A stretch of 15,565 nucleotides of DNA. Origin: SZUA-186 sp041552135 (GTDB lineage Bacteria; Pseudomonadota; Gammaproteobacteria; UBA9214). The translations under genes and the position numbers were made by a program. The stretch spans positions 1 through 15,565 of the forward strand of contig JBFELL010000057.1 in assembly GCA_041552135.1 (NCBI GenBank), given 5' to 3'. Below the pieces are notes generated by a model. It saw nothing but the letters and a program-made list of their open reading frames with translations, had not been told where the DNA came from and did no database searches. Below are positions 7,132 through 15,456 of the stretch, piece by piece (within the stretch, counting starts at the first letter, position 1; each line of letters starts with the position of its first letter).

Positions 7132-10100
7132 GGTGCATTACCTTTTCCTCGGGTTTGGCCACCGGCGAGAGCAGCGACAGGATATCCACAACGGCGGTAA
7201 ACCGGTCCTCTGCCTGCTCGAAGTCGCCGCTGAAACGCAGCTTGTTGCCGCCTTCAAAACGGTAGCGCTGCGGATGCAGCTGGATCAACTCTACCAGCTT
7301 TTGCGTGTTGATATCAGGCTCGTCGCCGAACAGGATGCGACCGTCCAGTTTGCCGATTTCGATCCGGGTGACGCCCATGGGCTCGGCGTCCAGCTTGATC
7401 GCGGTTATCCGGAACAGGTTCTTCAGCGCCTCCGGCAGCAGGCCGAAACGGTCGATCATTTCCACCTGCAGATCACGCAGCTCGGCCGGCGAGGCCGCAC
7501 CGGCCACGCGCTTGTACATGACCAGTCGTGTGTGTACATCCGCTATGTAGTCATCCGGGATCAGCGCGGGCACCAGGCAGTCGATCTCGGGTCCCTGGTG
7601 CAGCGGTCTGTCGAGTTCCGGCTGCCGGCCCTCGCGTAAGGCCCTGACGGCGCGCTCCAGCAGGTCGGTATAGAGCGTGAAGCCGATTTCGTGGATCTGG
7701 CCGGTCTGTTCGTCACCGAGCAGTTCACCGGCGCCGCGGATTTCCAGATCATGCGTGGCCAGGGTGAAGCCGGCACCGAGTTCCTCCATGGACTCGATCG
7801 CCTCCAGGCGCTTTACGGCATCGGCCGTCATGACCTTGCGCGGCGGCACCAGCAGGTAGGCATAGGCGCGGTGATGCGAACGCCCGACACGGCCACGCAG
7901 CTGGTGCAGCTGGGCCAGCCCCAGCTTGTCCGCGCGGTTCATGAGTATGGTGTTGGCGGTGGGGATATCGATGCCGCTCTCGATGATGGTCGTGCACACC
8001 AGCAGGTTGAAGCGCCGGTGATAGAAATCCATCATGATCTGTTCCAGTTCGCGTTCGCGCAGCTGGCCGTGCGCGACCCGCACCGAGGCCTCGGGAACAA
8101 TCTTCTCCAGCTCGCCGGCGATGCGCTCGATCGACTCCACCTCGTTGTGCAGGAAATACACCTGACCGCCGCGCTTGATCTCGCGCTGGCAGGCCTCCTT
8201 GATGGTGGCGTCGTTCCATTCCGAAACAAAGGTCTTGACCGCCAGCCGGTTTGGCGGCGGGGTCGTGATAAGTGACAGGTCACGCAGCCCGGACAGCGAC
8301 ATGTTCAGGGTGCGCGGGATCGGGGTGGCAGTCAGGGTTAGAATGTCGACCTGGGTGCGCAGGCTTTTCAGTCGCTCCTTCTGGCGTACGCCGAAGCGGT
8401 GTTCCTCGTCGATGATCAGCAGGCCCAGGCGTTTGAAACGCACGCCCTCCTGCAGCAGCTTGTGGGTACCGATGACGATGTCGACCGTGCCGTCGGCGAT
8501 GCCCTGCAACACGTTGTCCTGCTGCCTGGTGCTGCGAAAGCGCGACAGCACCTCGATGCGCACCGGCCAGTCCGAGAAGCGGTCGAGGAAGTTCTCGTAA
8601 TGCTGCTGGGCCAGCAGCGTGGTCGGCACCAGCAGTGCGACCTGCCTGCCGTCCTGCGCCGCCAGGAAGGCCGCCCGCATGGCAACCTCGGTCTTGCCGA
8701 AGCCGACATCGCCGCAGACGACGCGGTCCATCGGGGTCTGTGCCTGCATGTCGGCCAGCACGCCGGCGATCGAGGCCTCCTGGTCCGGTGTCTCCTCGAA
8801 CGGGAACGAGGCGGCGAAGCTGGCGTATTCGTCCTGTGGCGAGGCGCAGGCATGGCCCTTGCGGGCCGCCCGGCGGGCATACACGTCGAGCAGTTCGGCG
8901 GCCACGTCGCGCACCCGCTCGGCGGCCTTCCTGCGGGCACGCTGCCACTGGTCGCCGCCCAGCTTGTGCAGCGGGGCATGCTCCGGTGCCGCCCCGGTGT
9001 AGCGGCTGATGAGCGCAAGCGCGGCAACCGGCACGTACAGCTTGTCACCACCACTGTATTCCAGGGTGAGGTATTCCGACGGGATGTCGTTGACGGACAG
9101 GGACTCGAGCCCGAGAAAGCGACCGACGCCATGCTCCTCGTGCACCACCGGTGCGCCGATCTCCAGGTCGGCGAGATTGCGGATGATGCTCGCCGGATCA
9201 CGCTCCGGTCTGCGGCGGCGGGACTGGCGGGCATGTTCACCGAACAGGCTGGTTTCGGTGATGATGGCAATGGCCGGGTCATTTATGACCAGCCCCTGTT
9301 CGAGTGGCGCCACCGTCAGGCCTGCGGGAACCTCGTCGTCGAGAAAGGCCTGCCAGCCACTGGTCACGGTGGCCGGGATGCCGAAGCCGCGCAGCTGCTC
9401 GGCCAGGGTCTCGCGACGGCCGGCCGACTCCGCGGTAAACAGCACCCGGCCGGGATGTTCCCGCAGGAAGGCCTGCAGTGGCGCTGCCGGCTGTTCTGCG
9501 CGCTGGCGTATCTTCAGGTCACCGGGCAGGCCGGTGTTGTAGCGAATGAGTGTGCCCGGGTGGTCCGGCTGCCGGAACTTCGCCACGCGTACCATGGGAT
9601 AGCGGCGGCTGAAAGCCTGCAGTTCCCCGGCATCGATAAACAGCGCATCGGGCGGCAGCAGGGGGCGCTCGCGGTCGTGGCGACGCGATTCGTAGCGCTC
9701 CGCGGCCTGTTCCACGAAGTCGCTGCCGGCCTCGTCCGCGCCGTCCAGCATGACCAGCATGGCGCCCTGCGGCAGGTAGTCGTAGAGCGTCTCGGTGGCG
9801 TCGAAAAACAGTGGCAGGTAGTACTCGATACCGCCGGGCGCGATACCCTCGCTGATGTCCCGGTAGATGGAACTGCCCTGCGGATCGCCCTCGAAGCGGG
9901 CGCGGAACTGCCTTCTGAACAGCCGTATCGCCCCGGCGTCCAGCGGGAATTCACGTGCCGGCAGCAGGTTGATCGAGTCGCGCGCCTCGATGGAGCGCTG
10001 GGTTTCGATGTCGAAGGTCTTGATGGAGTCGATTTCGTCATCGAACAGGTCGATGCGCAAGGGTACCTCGCTGCCCATGGGATACAGGTCGAGCAGCGAA

Positions 10101-10636
10101 CCGCGGACGGCGAATTCACCGTGTTCCATCACCTGTGAAACACAGCGGTAGCCGGCGCTGTCCAGCCGCCCGCGCATCGATTCGAGATCGAGCCGATCGC
10201 CTTTCTGCATGACCAGGCTGTTGCGATAGAGAAACTCGCGCGGCGGCAGGCGCTGCATCAGTGTGCTGACGGGGATGACCAGGACACCGTGCCGGATACC
10301 GGTCAGGTGATACAGGGTCGAAAGCCGGCCGGAAATGATGTCCTGGTGTGGTGAAAAGACATCGTAGGGCAGGGTTTCCCAGTCGGGAAAGACATGCCGC
10401 GTGGTGCCGCTGCCATCGAGAAAAAAACCGAGCTGGTCGTATAACCGGTCCGCGGACTGCATGTCCGGCGTCACCACGACCAGCAGGCCGTCGTATTCCT
10501 GCGTGGCGCGCGCCAGCACCAGGGACAGGCTGTCTCCCTCGAGTTTGCCCCAGGACAGGGTGCCACTGGACGGCAAGACCGGCGCAAACGGGCTTGCCGG
10601 ATGTTCGCCGTCTGTCTGGTGGTTGCTTTTGGACAT
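7124..10636 (-). CDS. mfd: Transcription-repair coupling factor Mfd
   Basis: A DNA translocase that removes stalled RNA polymerase and recruits UvrA for nucleotide excision repair. With the chosen start it has 1170 residues, close to the 1148 of E. coli. Order: UvrB-like N-terminal domain (includes FPDWETLPYDVFSPHQDI), RNA-polymerase-interaction domain (EIGAPVVHEEHGVGRFLGL region), helicase domain with Walker A GDVGFGKTE (near 640), Walker B LLIIDEEHRFG (near 742), ATPIPRTLN, TTIIESGIDIPTAN and LRGRVGRS, then the translocation and C-terminal autoinhibitory domains. All motifs look intact. The frame extends upstream to a GTG at 10708, but that crosses the extended -10 at 10685-10693, so I start at the ATG at 10636 (sequence MSKSNHQ). 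No clear Shine-Dalgarno is visible. It overlaps the csiV-like gene downstream. Confidence 0.97.
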   Translation of the reverse strand: MSKSNHQTDGEHPASPFAPVLPSSGTLSWGKLEGDSLSLVLARATQEYDGLLVVVTPDMQSADRLYDQLGFFLDGSGTTRHVFPDWETLPYDVFSPHQDIISGRLSTLYHLTGIRHGVLVIPVSTLMQRLPPREFLYRNSLVMQKGDRLDLESMRGRLDSAGYRCVSQVMEHGEFAVRGSLLDLYPMGSEVPLRIDLFDDEIDSIKTFDIETQRSIEARDSINLLPAREFPLDAGAIRLFRRQFRARFEGDPQGSSIYRDISEGIAPGGIEYYLPLFFDATETLYDYLPQGAMLVMLDGADEAGSDFVEQAAERYESRRHDRERPLLPPDALFIDAGELQAFSRRYPMVRVAKFRQPDHPGTLIRYNTGLPGDLKIRQRAEQPAAPLQAFLREHPGRVLFTAESAGRRETLAEQLRGFGIPATVTSGWQAFLDDEVPAGLTVAPLEQGLVINDPAIAIITETSLFGEHARQSRRRRPERDPASIIRNLADLEIGAPVVHEEHGVGRFLGLESLSVNDIPSEYLTLEYSGGDKLYVPVAALALISRYTGAAPEHAPLHKLGGDQWQRARRKAAERVRDVAAELLDVYARRAARKGHACASPQDEYASFAASFPFEETPDQEASIAGVLADMQAQTPMDRVVCGDVGFGKTEVAMRAAFLAAQDGRQVALLVPTTLLAQQHYENFLDRFSDWPVRIEVLSRFRSTRQQDNVLQGIADGTVDIVIGTHKLLQEGVRFKRLGLLIIDEEHRFGVRQKERLKSLRTQVDILTLTATPIPRTLNMSLSGLRDLSLITTPPPNRLAVKTFVSEWNDATIKEACQREIKRGGQVYFLHNEVESIERIAGELEKIVPEASVRVAHGQLRERELEQIMMDFYHRRFNLLVCTTIIESGIDIPTANTILMNRADKLGLAQLHQLRGRVGRSHHRAYAYLLVPPRKVMTADAVKRLEAIESMEELGAGFTLATHDLEIRGAGELLGDEQTGQIHEIGFTLYTDLLERAVRALREGRQPELDRPLHQGPEIDCLVPALIPDDYIADVHTRLVMYKRVAGAASPAELRDLQVEMIDRFGLLPEALKNLFRITAIKLDAEPMGVTRIEIGKLDGRILFGDEPDINTQKLVELIQLHPQRYRFEGGNKLRFSGDFEQAEDRFTAVVDILSLLSPVAKPEEKVMHHA

Positions 10637-10684
10637 GTCGTGCCGGGAAGAAAGGGAATTGCGATGTGGTTTTGAAGAGGGCGT

Positions 10685-10693
10685 ATTATCACA
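10685..10693 (-). promoter_or_regulatory. Extended -10 promoter element for mfd
   Basis: Read on the minus strand the sequence is TGTGATAAT: a TG dinucleotide, one base, then GATAAT (5 of 6 matches to TATAAT). A start about 7 bases downstream (near 10678) would leave a leader of roughly 42 bases before the ATG at 10636. The -35 region is weak, as is common with extended -10 promoters. It argues against the GTG start at 10708. Confidence 0.5.
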
Positions 10694-10714
10694 CAAGAGC
10701 GGCGGCACGGGGTG

Positions 10715-10977
10715 TTAACCGCGTACCAGACTGAAAAGGCCCCACGTGCAGGGCAGGCAGGGCGCCTTCGTCCAGGCGGCTGCCCGGATGCGCTTGCCGG
10801 GCAGCTGAGCCCTGATGCCGGGGCCGCTGAAGATAGCCAGCCGGGGCAGGTGCCGGTAAACCCGGCGAAGGCAGCCGTCGCTGCCGGTAGGGTGAGGGGC
10901 CAGTGCGCCGTCTGGAAGCCGGTCAGGTACATAGCCATCAGGATCAGGGCGAAAAAGGCCATCATCACCCTGCGCAT
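10715..10977 (-). pseudogene. Small DUF2892/YgaP-like membrane protein, apparently frameshifted
   Basis: From the ATG at 10977 (GGGAG at 10982-10986, short 4-base spacing) the frame encodes MRRVMMAFFALILMAMYLTG, a transmembrane helix, then a second hydrophobic stretch and FAGFTGTCP (38-45), resembling the TGxCP signature of small DUF2892-type proteins. From the CCCC run at 10843-10846 onward this frame uses codons unlike its neighbours (CTA, TCT, TCA, CGA, CCT) and runs on 55 codons into mfd, ending at 10471. One frame over, 35 of 42 codons end in G or C and a TAA falls at 10715-10717, just before the mfd promoter. The interval 10715-10977 is exactly one base short of 88 codons, as expected for a one-base loss in the C run. 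Restoring it gives an 87-residue protein. It could be a decayed gene, a sequencing or assembly error, or a frameshifting site. Family assignment is tentative. Confidence 0.45.
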
Positions 10978-11026
10978 TGCACTCCCGACGGGCATCCCCC
11001 CTGGCTATCGCCGGTGATCAAGGACG

Positions 11027-11055
11027 TTGCATGCGTGCGTCGACGCCCGTATACT
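11027..11055 (+). promoter_or_regulatory. Candidate sigma-70 promoter for the tetR operon
   Basis: TTGCAT (11027-11032) and TATACT (11050-11055) are separated by 17 bases. The -10 is a good match and the -35 has the TTG core. The predicted start is near 11062, leaving a leader of about 75 bases that contains the inverted repeats at 11065-11100. Confidence 0.45.
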
Positions 11056-11064
11056 ACAGACCAT

Positions 11065-11100
11065 CCAGTCGGTATGCCAATAACCTATTGTCTGGACTGG
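11065..11100. promoter_or_regulatory. Nested inverted repeats in the tetR leader, candidate operator
   Basis: CAATA-ACC-TATTG (11078-11090) is a perfect 5-base inverted repeat around 3 bases. It is flanked by CCAGTC (11065-11070) and its reverse complement GACTGG (11095-11100). The arrangement lies just downstream of the predicted transcription start, where binding of the TetR product would block its own operon. Autoregulation is typical of the family; the assignment here is inference. Confidence 0.4.
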
Positions 11101-11137
11101 TTTATTTTCGTTATTCTCGTCGAGGTGATCCCCGGCA

Positions 11138-11767
11138 ATGCCGGCCAGAGCAACCGTACAATCCGTTGATCGTGACGCCGAGGCCACCCGGCAGCGGATC
11201 ATCGAGGCCGCGTTCCGGGAAATGCACCGTAACGGCTACCAGGGTATGCGCCTCGACCATGTCCTTGCCGCCGCGGGGATTACCAAGGGCGGCCTGTACC
11301 ACCATTTCCAGAGCAAGAAGGTGCTGGCCCACGCGGTGATCGATACCACGATCCGCGCCCACATAGAAGATATCTGGCTGCAGCCCCTGCAGTCGACCGA
11401 TCAGCCTGTGCGGACGCTTATCGACATTATTCGCAACCAGGATGACGCGATCACCGATGACATTATCAGCCTCGGCTGCCCGCTGAATAACCTGGCGCAG
11501 GAAATGTCACCGCTGGACGAGGACTTCAGGCAACAGATCGGCGACATATACCAGTTGTGGAGCGCCGGTATCATCGGTGCGCTGGAACACGGCAAGCGCT
11601 GTGGCAACATCCGGTTGTCGCTCGACTCCCGGGAAACCGCCATGTTCATCCTGGCGGCACTGGAAGGCTGCATCGGCATGGCCAAGAACGCCCAGAGTCG
11701 CGAGGTACTGGGCAGTTGCACCGCCGGACTGATCAGTCACCTCCAGTCTCTCGAACCGGATGCCTGA
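11138..11767 (+). CDS. TetR/AcrR-family transcriptional regulator
   Basis: A 209-residue repressor-type regulator. The N-terminal DNA-binding domain spans about 15-62, with RQRIIEAAFREMHRNGY (18-34) as first helix and the helix-turn-helix LDHVLAAAGITKGGLYHHF (39-57). The all-helical C-terminal ligand domain contains LGCPLNNLAQEMSPLDEDFR, which I recognise from many TetR proteins of the YxaF/AcrR kind. GAGGTGA at 11122-11128, ending 9 bases before the ATG, is an acceptable ribosome binding site. It begins a tight unit: the RND exporter gene starts 22 bases after its stop, and the LolA-like gene overlaps that. It probably represses this unit through the palindrome in its own leader. The inducing ligand is unknown; an exported lipid or hydrophobic compound is a reasonable guess. 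Confidence 0.93.
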   Translation: MPARATVQSVDRDAEATRQRIIEAAFREMHRNGYQGMRLDHVLAAAGITKGGLYHHFQSKKVLAHAVIDTTIRAHIEDIWLQPLQSTDQPVRTLIDIIRNQDDAITDDIISLGCPLNNLAQEMSPLDEDFRQQIGDIYQLWSAGIIGALEHGKRCGNIRLSLDSRETAMFILAALEGCIGMAKNAQSREVLGSCTAGLISHLQSLEPDA

Positions 11768-11789
11768 CTGATGCTCGACAATACCCGTC

Positions 11790-14084
11790 ATGGCCGTCCA
11801 CAGGGGTAAGCGTTACGGGGAATGGCTGGTGCGCTGGCGCTACCCGGTGCTGGCCATCTGCCTGCTGCTTGTCGCCGCGGCCGGCAGTGGCGGTCAGTTT
11901 CTTGCCTTCAAGACCGACTACCGTGTCTTTTTCAGCAAGGACAACCCGCAGCTGCAGGCCTTCGAGCAACTGCAGAACACCTACACCAAGACCGACAATG
12001 TCCTGTTCGTTCTGGCGCCGAAGGATGGCCGTGTCTTCAGCAACGACACACTGGCCAGCGCCATCGCGCTGACCGAGGCGGCCTGGCAGATCCCGTATTC
12101 CATCCGCGTCGATTCGATCACGAATTTCCAGCATACCGAGGCCGATGGCGATGACCTGACAGTCGACGATCTCGTGCCCGAAGCCGGTGAGCTGGATGCC
12201 GCGGCGCTGCGGCGGATCCGCGACATCGCTCTTGCCGAACCCCTGCTGAGAAACCGGCTGATTTCCGCAAATGGCCAGGTTACCGGGGTGAATGTGACGG
12301 TGCAGTTGCCGGATCCGGATATGCAGACCGGGCAGGAGGTGCCGGAAGTCGCCACCTATGCCCGCCAGCTCGTCGAGACGCTCGGCGCTGCCAATCCGAA
12401 CCTCGACATCTATCTCACCGGCATGGTGATGATGAACAACTCCTTTCCGGAAGTCAGCATCCGTGACCAGCAGACGCTCGTCCCGACGATGTTTGTGGTG
12501 ATAATCCTGACGCTGGCACTGCTGTTGCGATCCTTCACTGCGACGCTGGGGACAGTATTCGTCATTGTGTTTTCCGTCATCACGGCAATGGGGCTGGCGG
12601 GCTGGGCCGGCATGAAGCTCACGCCTCCGTCGGCCACGTCACCCACCATTATCCTGACGCTGGCGGTGGCGGACTGTGTGCACATCCTGGTGACCTTCCT
12701 GCACGCCATGCGCCGGGGGATGGACAAGACCAGCGCCGTGGTCGAGAGTCTCAGGATCAACCTGCAACCGGTCTTCCTGACATCGGTGACAACCGCGATT
12801 GGCTTCATGAGCCTGAACTTCAGCGATGCACCGCCGTTTCGGGACCTTGGCAACATCGTCGCCGTGGGTGTGATGCTGGCCTTCGTCTACTCGGTTACCT
12901 TGCTGCCGGCACTGATGCTGGTGATGCCGGTGCGCATCAAACCGGGCGAGACACGCCATTCACGCTTCATGGACCGCTTTGCCGATACCGTGGTCGAGCG
13001 CCGCAAGTTCCTGTTCTGGGGCACCGGTTTTATCATCGTTTCCCTGGTCATGTTCATTCCGCGCAACGAGCTGAATGACGAGTTCATCAAATACTTTGAT
13101 GAAAGCATCGATTTTCGCCTTTCAACCGAGTTCACCTCTGACAATCTGACCGGCCTCTATACCATTGATTACTCGCTTGGCGCCGGCGAGAGCGGCGGCA
13201 TCAGCAATCCCGACTTTCTCCGGGATGTCGAGCACTTCGCCAACTGGTACAAGACGCAACCGGAAGTCCTGCATGTCAACATGCTGCCCGACATCCTCAA
13301 ACGGCTCAATATGAACATGCACAGCGACAGGGAGGAATGGTACCGCCTGCCGGAGCAGCGAGATCTGACGGCACAATACCTGCTGCTGTACGAGATGTCC
13401 CTGCCGTACGGGCTGGACCTGAACAACCAGATCGATGTCGGCAAGTCGGCGACCCGCATGACGGTCACCGTCAGGAACATCTCCAGCAACGAAATGCTGG
13501 CACTGGAGCACAAGGCGCAGGACTGGCTGGCGAAGAACGCGCCGTCCATGAAGTCAGCCGGGGCCAGCCCGTCGGTCATGTTCGCCCATATCGGCCAGCG
13601 CAATATCATCAGCATGCTCACCGGCACCACGGTTGCACTGGTGCTGATTTCCGGCATCCTGATCCTTGCCCTGCAGTCATTCAAGATAGGCGGCATGAGC
13701 CTCATCCCCAACCTGGCCCCTGCCGCCATGGGTTTCGGCCTGTGGGGGCTGCTGGTGGGTGAAGTGGGGCTCGGCCTTTCCGTGGTGGCCGGCATGACGC
13801 TGGGTATCGTGGTCGATGATACCGTCCACTTCCTGAGCAAGTACCTGCGCGCGCGGCGTGAACAGCAGCTGAGTCCGGAAGACGCCGTACGCTACGCCTT
13901 CTCTACCGTCGGTACCGCGCTGCTGGTCACTTCCGTGGTGCTGATTGCCGGCTTTATGGTGCTCAGCCAGTCGCCGTTCAAGCTAAACTCCGACATGGGC
14001 GTGCTGACCGCAATCACCATCGGCTTTGCGCTGATTGCCGATTTCCTGTTCCTGCCACCGCTACTGATGAAGGTCGAGAAATGA
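11790..14084 (+). CDS. RND-superfamily exporter, MMPL / HAE-3-like
   Basis: A 764-residue inner-membrane transporter with the two-fold RND layout: TM1 (about 17-37), first periplasmic domain (38-230), TM2-6 (231-380), TM7 (about 407-425), second periplasmic domain, TM8-12 (from about 617). Charged residues for proton relay are seen in the equivalent helices of both halves: LAVADCVHI (D295) and GIVVDDTVHF (D676, D677). The size and short periplasmic loops fit COG1033/HAE-3 exporters, which include lipid and hopanoid transporters, and not the 1000-residue drug pumps. It needs no membrane-fusion or TolC partner in the operon. The ATG at 11790 has no clear Shine-Dalgarno; translation may couple to tetR 22 bases upstream. 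The stop overlaps the LolA-like gene. Cargo is unknown; lipid or lipoprotein is inferred. Confidence 0.9.
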   Translation: MAVHRGKRYGEWLVRWRYPVLAICLLLVAAAGSGGQFLAFKTDYRVFFSKDNPQLQAFEQLQNTYTKTDNVLFVLAPKDGRVFSNDTLASAIALTEAAWQIPYSIRVDSITNFQHTEADGDDLTVDDLVPEAGELDAAALRRIRDIALAEPLLRNRLISANGQVTGVNVTVQLPDPDMQTGQEVPEVATYARQLVETLGAANPNLDIYLTGMVMMNNSFPEVSIRDQQTLVPTMFVVIILTLALLLRSFTATLGTVFVIVFSVITAMGLAGWAGMKLTPPSATSPTIILTLAVADCVHILVTFLHAMRRGMDKTSAVVESLRINLQPVFLTSVTTAIGFMSLNFSDAPPFRDLGNIVAVGVMLAFVYSVTLLPALMLVMPVRIKPGETRHSRFMDRFADTVVERRKFLFWGTGFIIVSLVMFIPRNELNDEFIKYFDESIDFRLSTEFTSDNLTGLYTIDYSLGAGESGGISNPDFLRDVEHFANWYKTQPEVLHVNMLPDILKRLNMNMHSDREEWYRLPEQRDLTAQYLLLYEMSLPYGLDLNNQIDVGKSATRMTVTVRNISSNEMLALEHKAQDWLAKNAPSMKSAGASPSVMFAHIGQRNIISMLTGTTVALVLISGILILALQSFKIGGMSLIPNLAPAAMGFGLWGLLVGEVGLGLSVVAGMTLGIVVDDTVHFLSKYLRARREQQLSPEDAVRYAFSTVGTALLVTSVVLIAGFMVLSQSPFKLNSDMGVLTAITIGFALIADFLFLPPLLMKVEK

Positions 14085-14866
14085 AACCATACAGGATTGC
14101 ACTGTTGCTGCTGCTGGGCAGCCTGGCCCTTGCCGCCCTGGCACAGACACCGGAGGAACAGGGCCTGGCCATCGCCACGGAAGCCGACCTGCGCGACAAG
14201 GGTTATGGCGATTCCACTGCCACCATGAAGATGGTCCTGCGCAACAAGCAGGGTGACGAGAGCACCCGGGAGGTGCGCGTGCGCACCCTGGAGATCGAGG
14301 GTGATGGTGACAAGAGCATGTCGATCTTCGACTCGCCCGCGGACGTCAAGGGCACGGCCTTCCTGACCTTCTCGCATGTCAACACGCCGGATGACCAGTG
14401 GCTCTACCTGCCGGCACTGAAGCGCGTCAAGCGTATCGCCTCGAAGAACAAGTCAGGTCCCTTCATGGGCAGCGAATTCGCCTACGAGGACATCTCATCG
14501 GACGAGGTCGAGAAGTACACCTATAAATACCTGCGCGATGAAGCACTCGACGGAACCGACACCTTCGTTATCGAGCGTGACCCGGTCGACAAGAATTCCG
14601 GCTATACCCGCCAGGTTGTCTGGTTAGACAAGGCGGAGTATCGCCCGCAGAAGATCGACTACTACGACCGCAAGAACGATCACCTGAAAACCCTGACATT
14701 CCACGAATACCGCCAGTACCTGGACAAGTACTGGAGGGCCATGCGCTATGAAATGGTGAACCACCAGACCGGCAAGAGCACCACGCTGCTATGGGAGGAA
14801 TATAACTTCCGCACCGGTCTGAGAGACCGTGACTTCGACAAGAACAGCCTGAAACGGGCGAAATAG
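14081..14866 (+). CDS. LolA-like periplasmic outer-membrane lipoprotein-sorting protein
   Basis: A 261-residue exported protein. It has a signal peptide of about 21 residues (LLLLLGSLALAALA, cleavage after ALA) and no lipobox Cys, so it is probably soluble in the periplasm. The core segment DDQWLYLPALKRVKRI (104-119), then SGPFMGSEFAYEDI (125-138), is the hallmark of the LolA-like family PF17131, usually encoded beside MMPL/RND exporters. A beta-rich pattern with several Tyr/Trp continues to EEYNFRTGLRDRDF near the C-terminus. It starts inside the exporter stop (ATGA), with AAGG at a suitable distance. It probably accepts the exporter's lipidic cargo and carries it toward the outer membrane, as LolA does for lipoproteins. 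That role is inferred from family and context; it is not the housekeeping LolA, which would be near lolB or ftsK. Confidence 0.9.
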   Translation: MKPYRIALLLLLGSLALAALAQTPEEQGLAIATEADLRDKGYGDSTATMKMVLRNKQGDESTREVRVRTLEIEGDGDKSMSIFDSPADVKGTAFLTFSHVNTPDDQWLYLPALKRVKRIASKNKSGPFMGSEFAYEDISSDEVEKYTYKYLRDEALDGTDTFVIERDPVDKNSGYTRQVVWLDKAEYRPQKIDYYDRKNDHLKTLTFHEYRQYLDKYWRAMRYEMVNHQTGKSTTLLWEEYNFRTGLRDRDFDKNSLKRAK

Positions 14867-14867
14867 T

Positions 14868-14895
14868 CCGGGGCCCTGGAATGGCCGGCACCCGG
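14868..14895. terminator. Possible hairpin between convergent genes
   Basis: CCGGGGC (14868-14874) pairs with GCaCCCGG (14888-14895), a 7-base stem with one bulged A around a 13-base loop. It sits in the 30-base gap between the LolA-like gene and the converging DsrE-like gene. No T-run follows on the plus strand, and only a short ACTATTT follows on the minus strand, so terminator function is uncertain. Confidence 0.25.
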
Positions 14896-14896
14896 G

Positions 14897-15418
14897 CTAG
14901 CGAATCTCCTCGACGGCGTATTTCTTCTCCATGACAAGCGGGGTGATCAGGGCGTAGCCCTCCAGCTGCCAGTGAGCAAGATCGGTGATTGCCGAGGGGA
15001 CGACCTTGATGAAGTCGTAGAAGGCGTCGGTGTCGTAATCATAATCATGTGCGGCGAGACCGCAGACCCTGAAATCGACACCCAGGCTGGCGTAATAGCG
15101 CATGCGTTCCACCGCCTCGCGGTATTTTTCGTAGTTCTTGCGTGCCACGGTGACGATCTCGGTGCCGTGTATGATGACCTTGATATCCAGGAACTCCGGC
15201 GCCATCCCGTAGGGTTCCTCCATCAGCGGGTTGGTCAGCGAGCGGATCCAGTACAGGGCCGTATTGATCTTCTGCGGATCATCGAAATAGAAATCGAACA
15301 CGACCTTTTGCTCGGAATAGGGCGTTTGCTCGAGCCTGGAGGCGGCTTCACCGGCCTGCATGGGTGCAGAAAGCAGCAAAGCCAGCAGTAAGGTAACGGT
15401 TTTCATAATCAGACGCAT
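14897..15418 (-). CDS. DsrE/DsrF-like protein with a signal peptide
   Basis: A protein of 173 residues from the chosen start. MKTVTLLLALLLSAPMQA is a type I signal peptide, so the protein is probably periplasmic. The mature part has the DsrE-like pattern: KVVFDFYFDDPQKINTAL (about 38-55), IKVIIHGTEIV (79-89), then a GVDFRVCGLA segment with one Cys (C119) and VVPSAITDLAHWQLEGYALI (139-158). DsrE-family proteins are known as cytoplasmic sulfur carriers; exported paralogues (COG1416-type) are of unknown role. C119 lies in the position usually occupied by the family's reactive Cys. Starts at 15430 and 15406 are also possible; 15418 is preferred for an AGG upstream. It converges on the LolA-like gene. 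Functional assignment stops at fold level. Confidence 0.75.
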   Translation of the reverse strand: MRLIMKTVTLLLALLLSAPMQAGEAASRLEQTPYSEQKVVFDFYFDDPQKINTALYWIRSLTNPLMEEPYGMAPEFLDIKVIIHGTEIVTVARKNYEKYREAVERMRYYASLGVDFRVCGLAAHDYDYDTDAFYDFIKVVPSAITDLAHWQLEGYALITPLVMEKKYAVEEIR

Positions 15419-15456
15419 AGGTACCTGCATATTGCCGACAAGTGCTATTTGAACAG

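Noticed and set aside
8399..10138. 579-codon open frame on the plus strand opposite mfd
   Set aside because: It is fully antisense to well-conserved Mfd. Long antisense frames are common in high-GC genes, and the translation shows no recognisable motif.
10637..10708. 24-residue N-terminal extension of Mfd from a GTG at 10708
   Set aside because: The extended -10 at 10685-10693 lies inside it, and the extension is not typical of Mfd.
10712..11017. 101-codon plus-strand frame in the mfd-tetR gap
   Set aside because: It is antisense to the small membrane-protein candidate, has no ribosome binding site and its composition is not protein-like.
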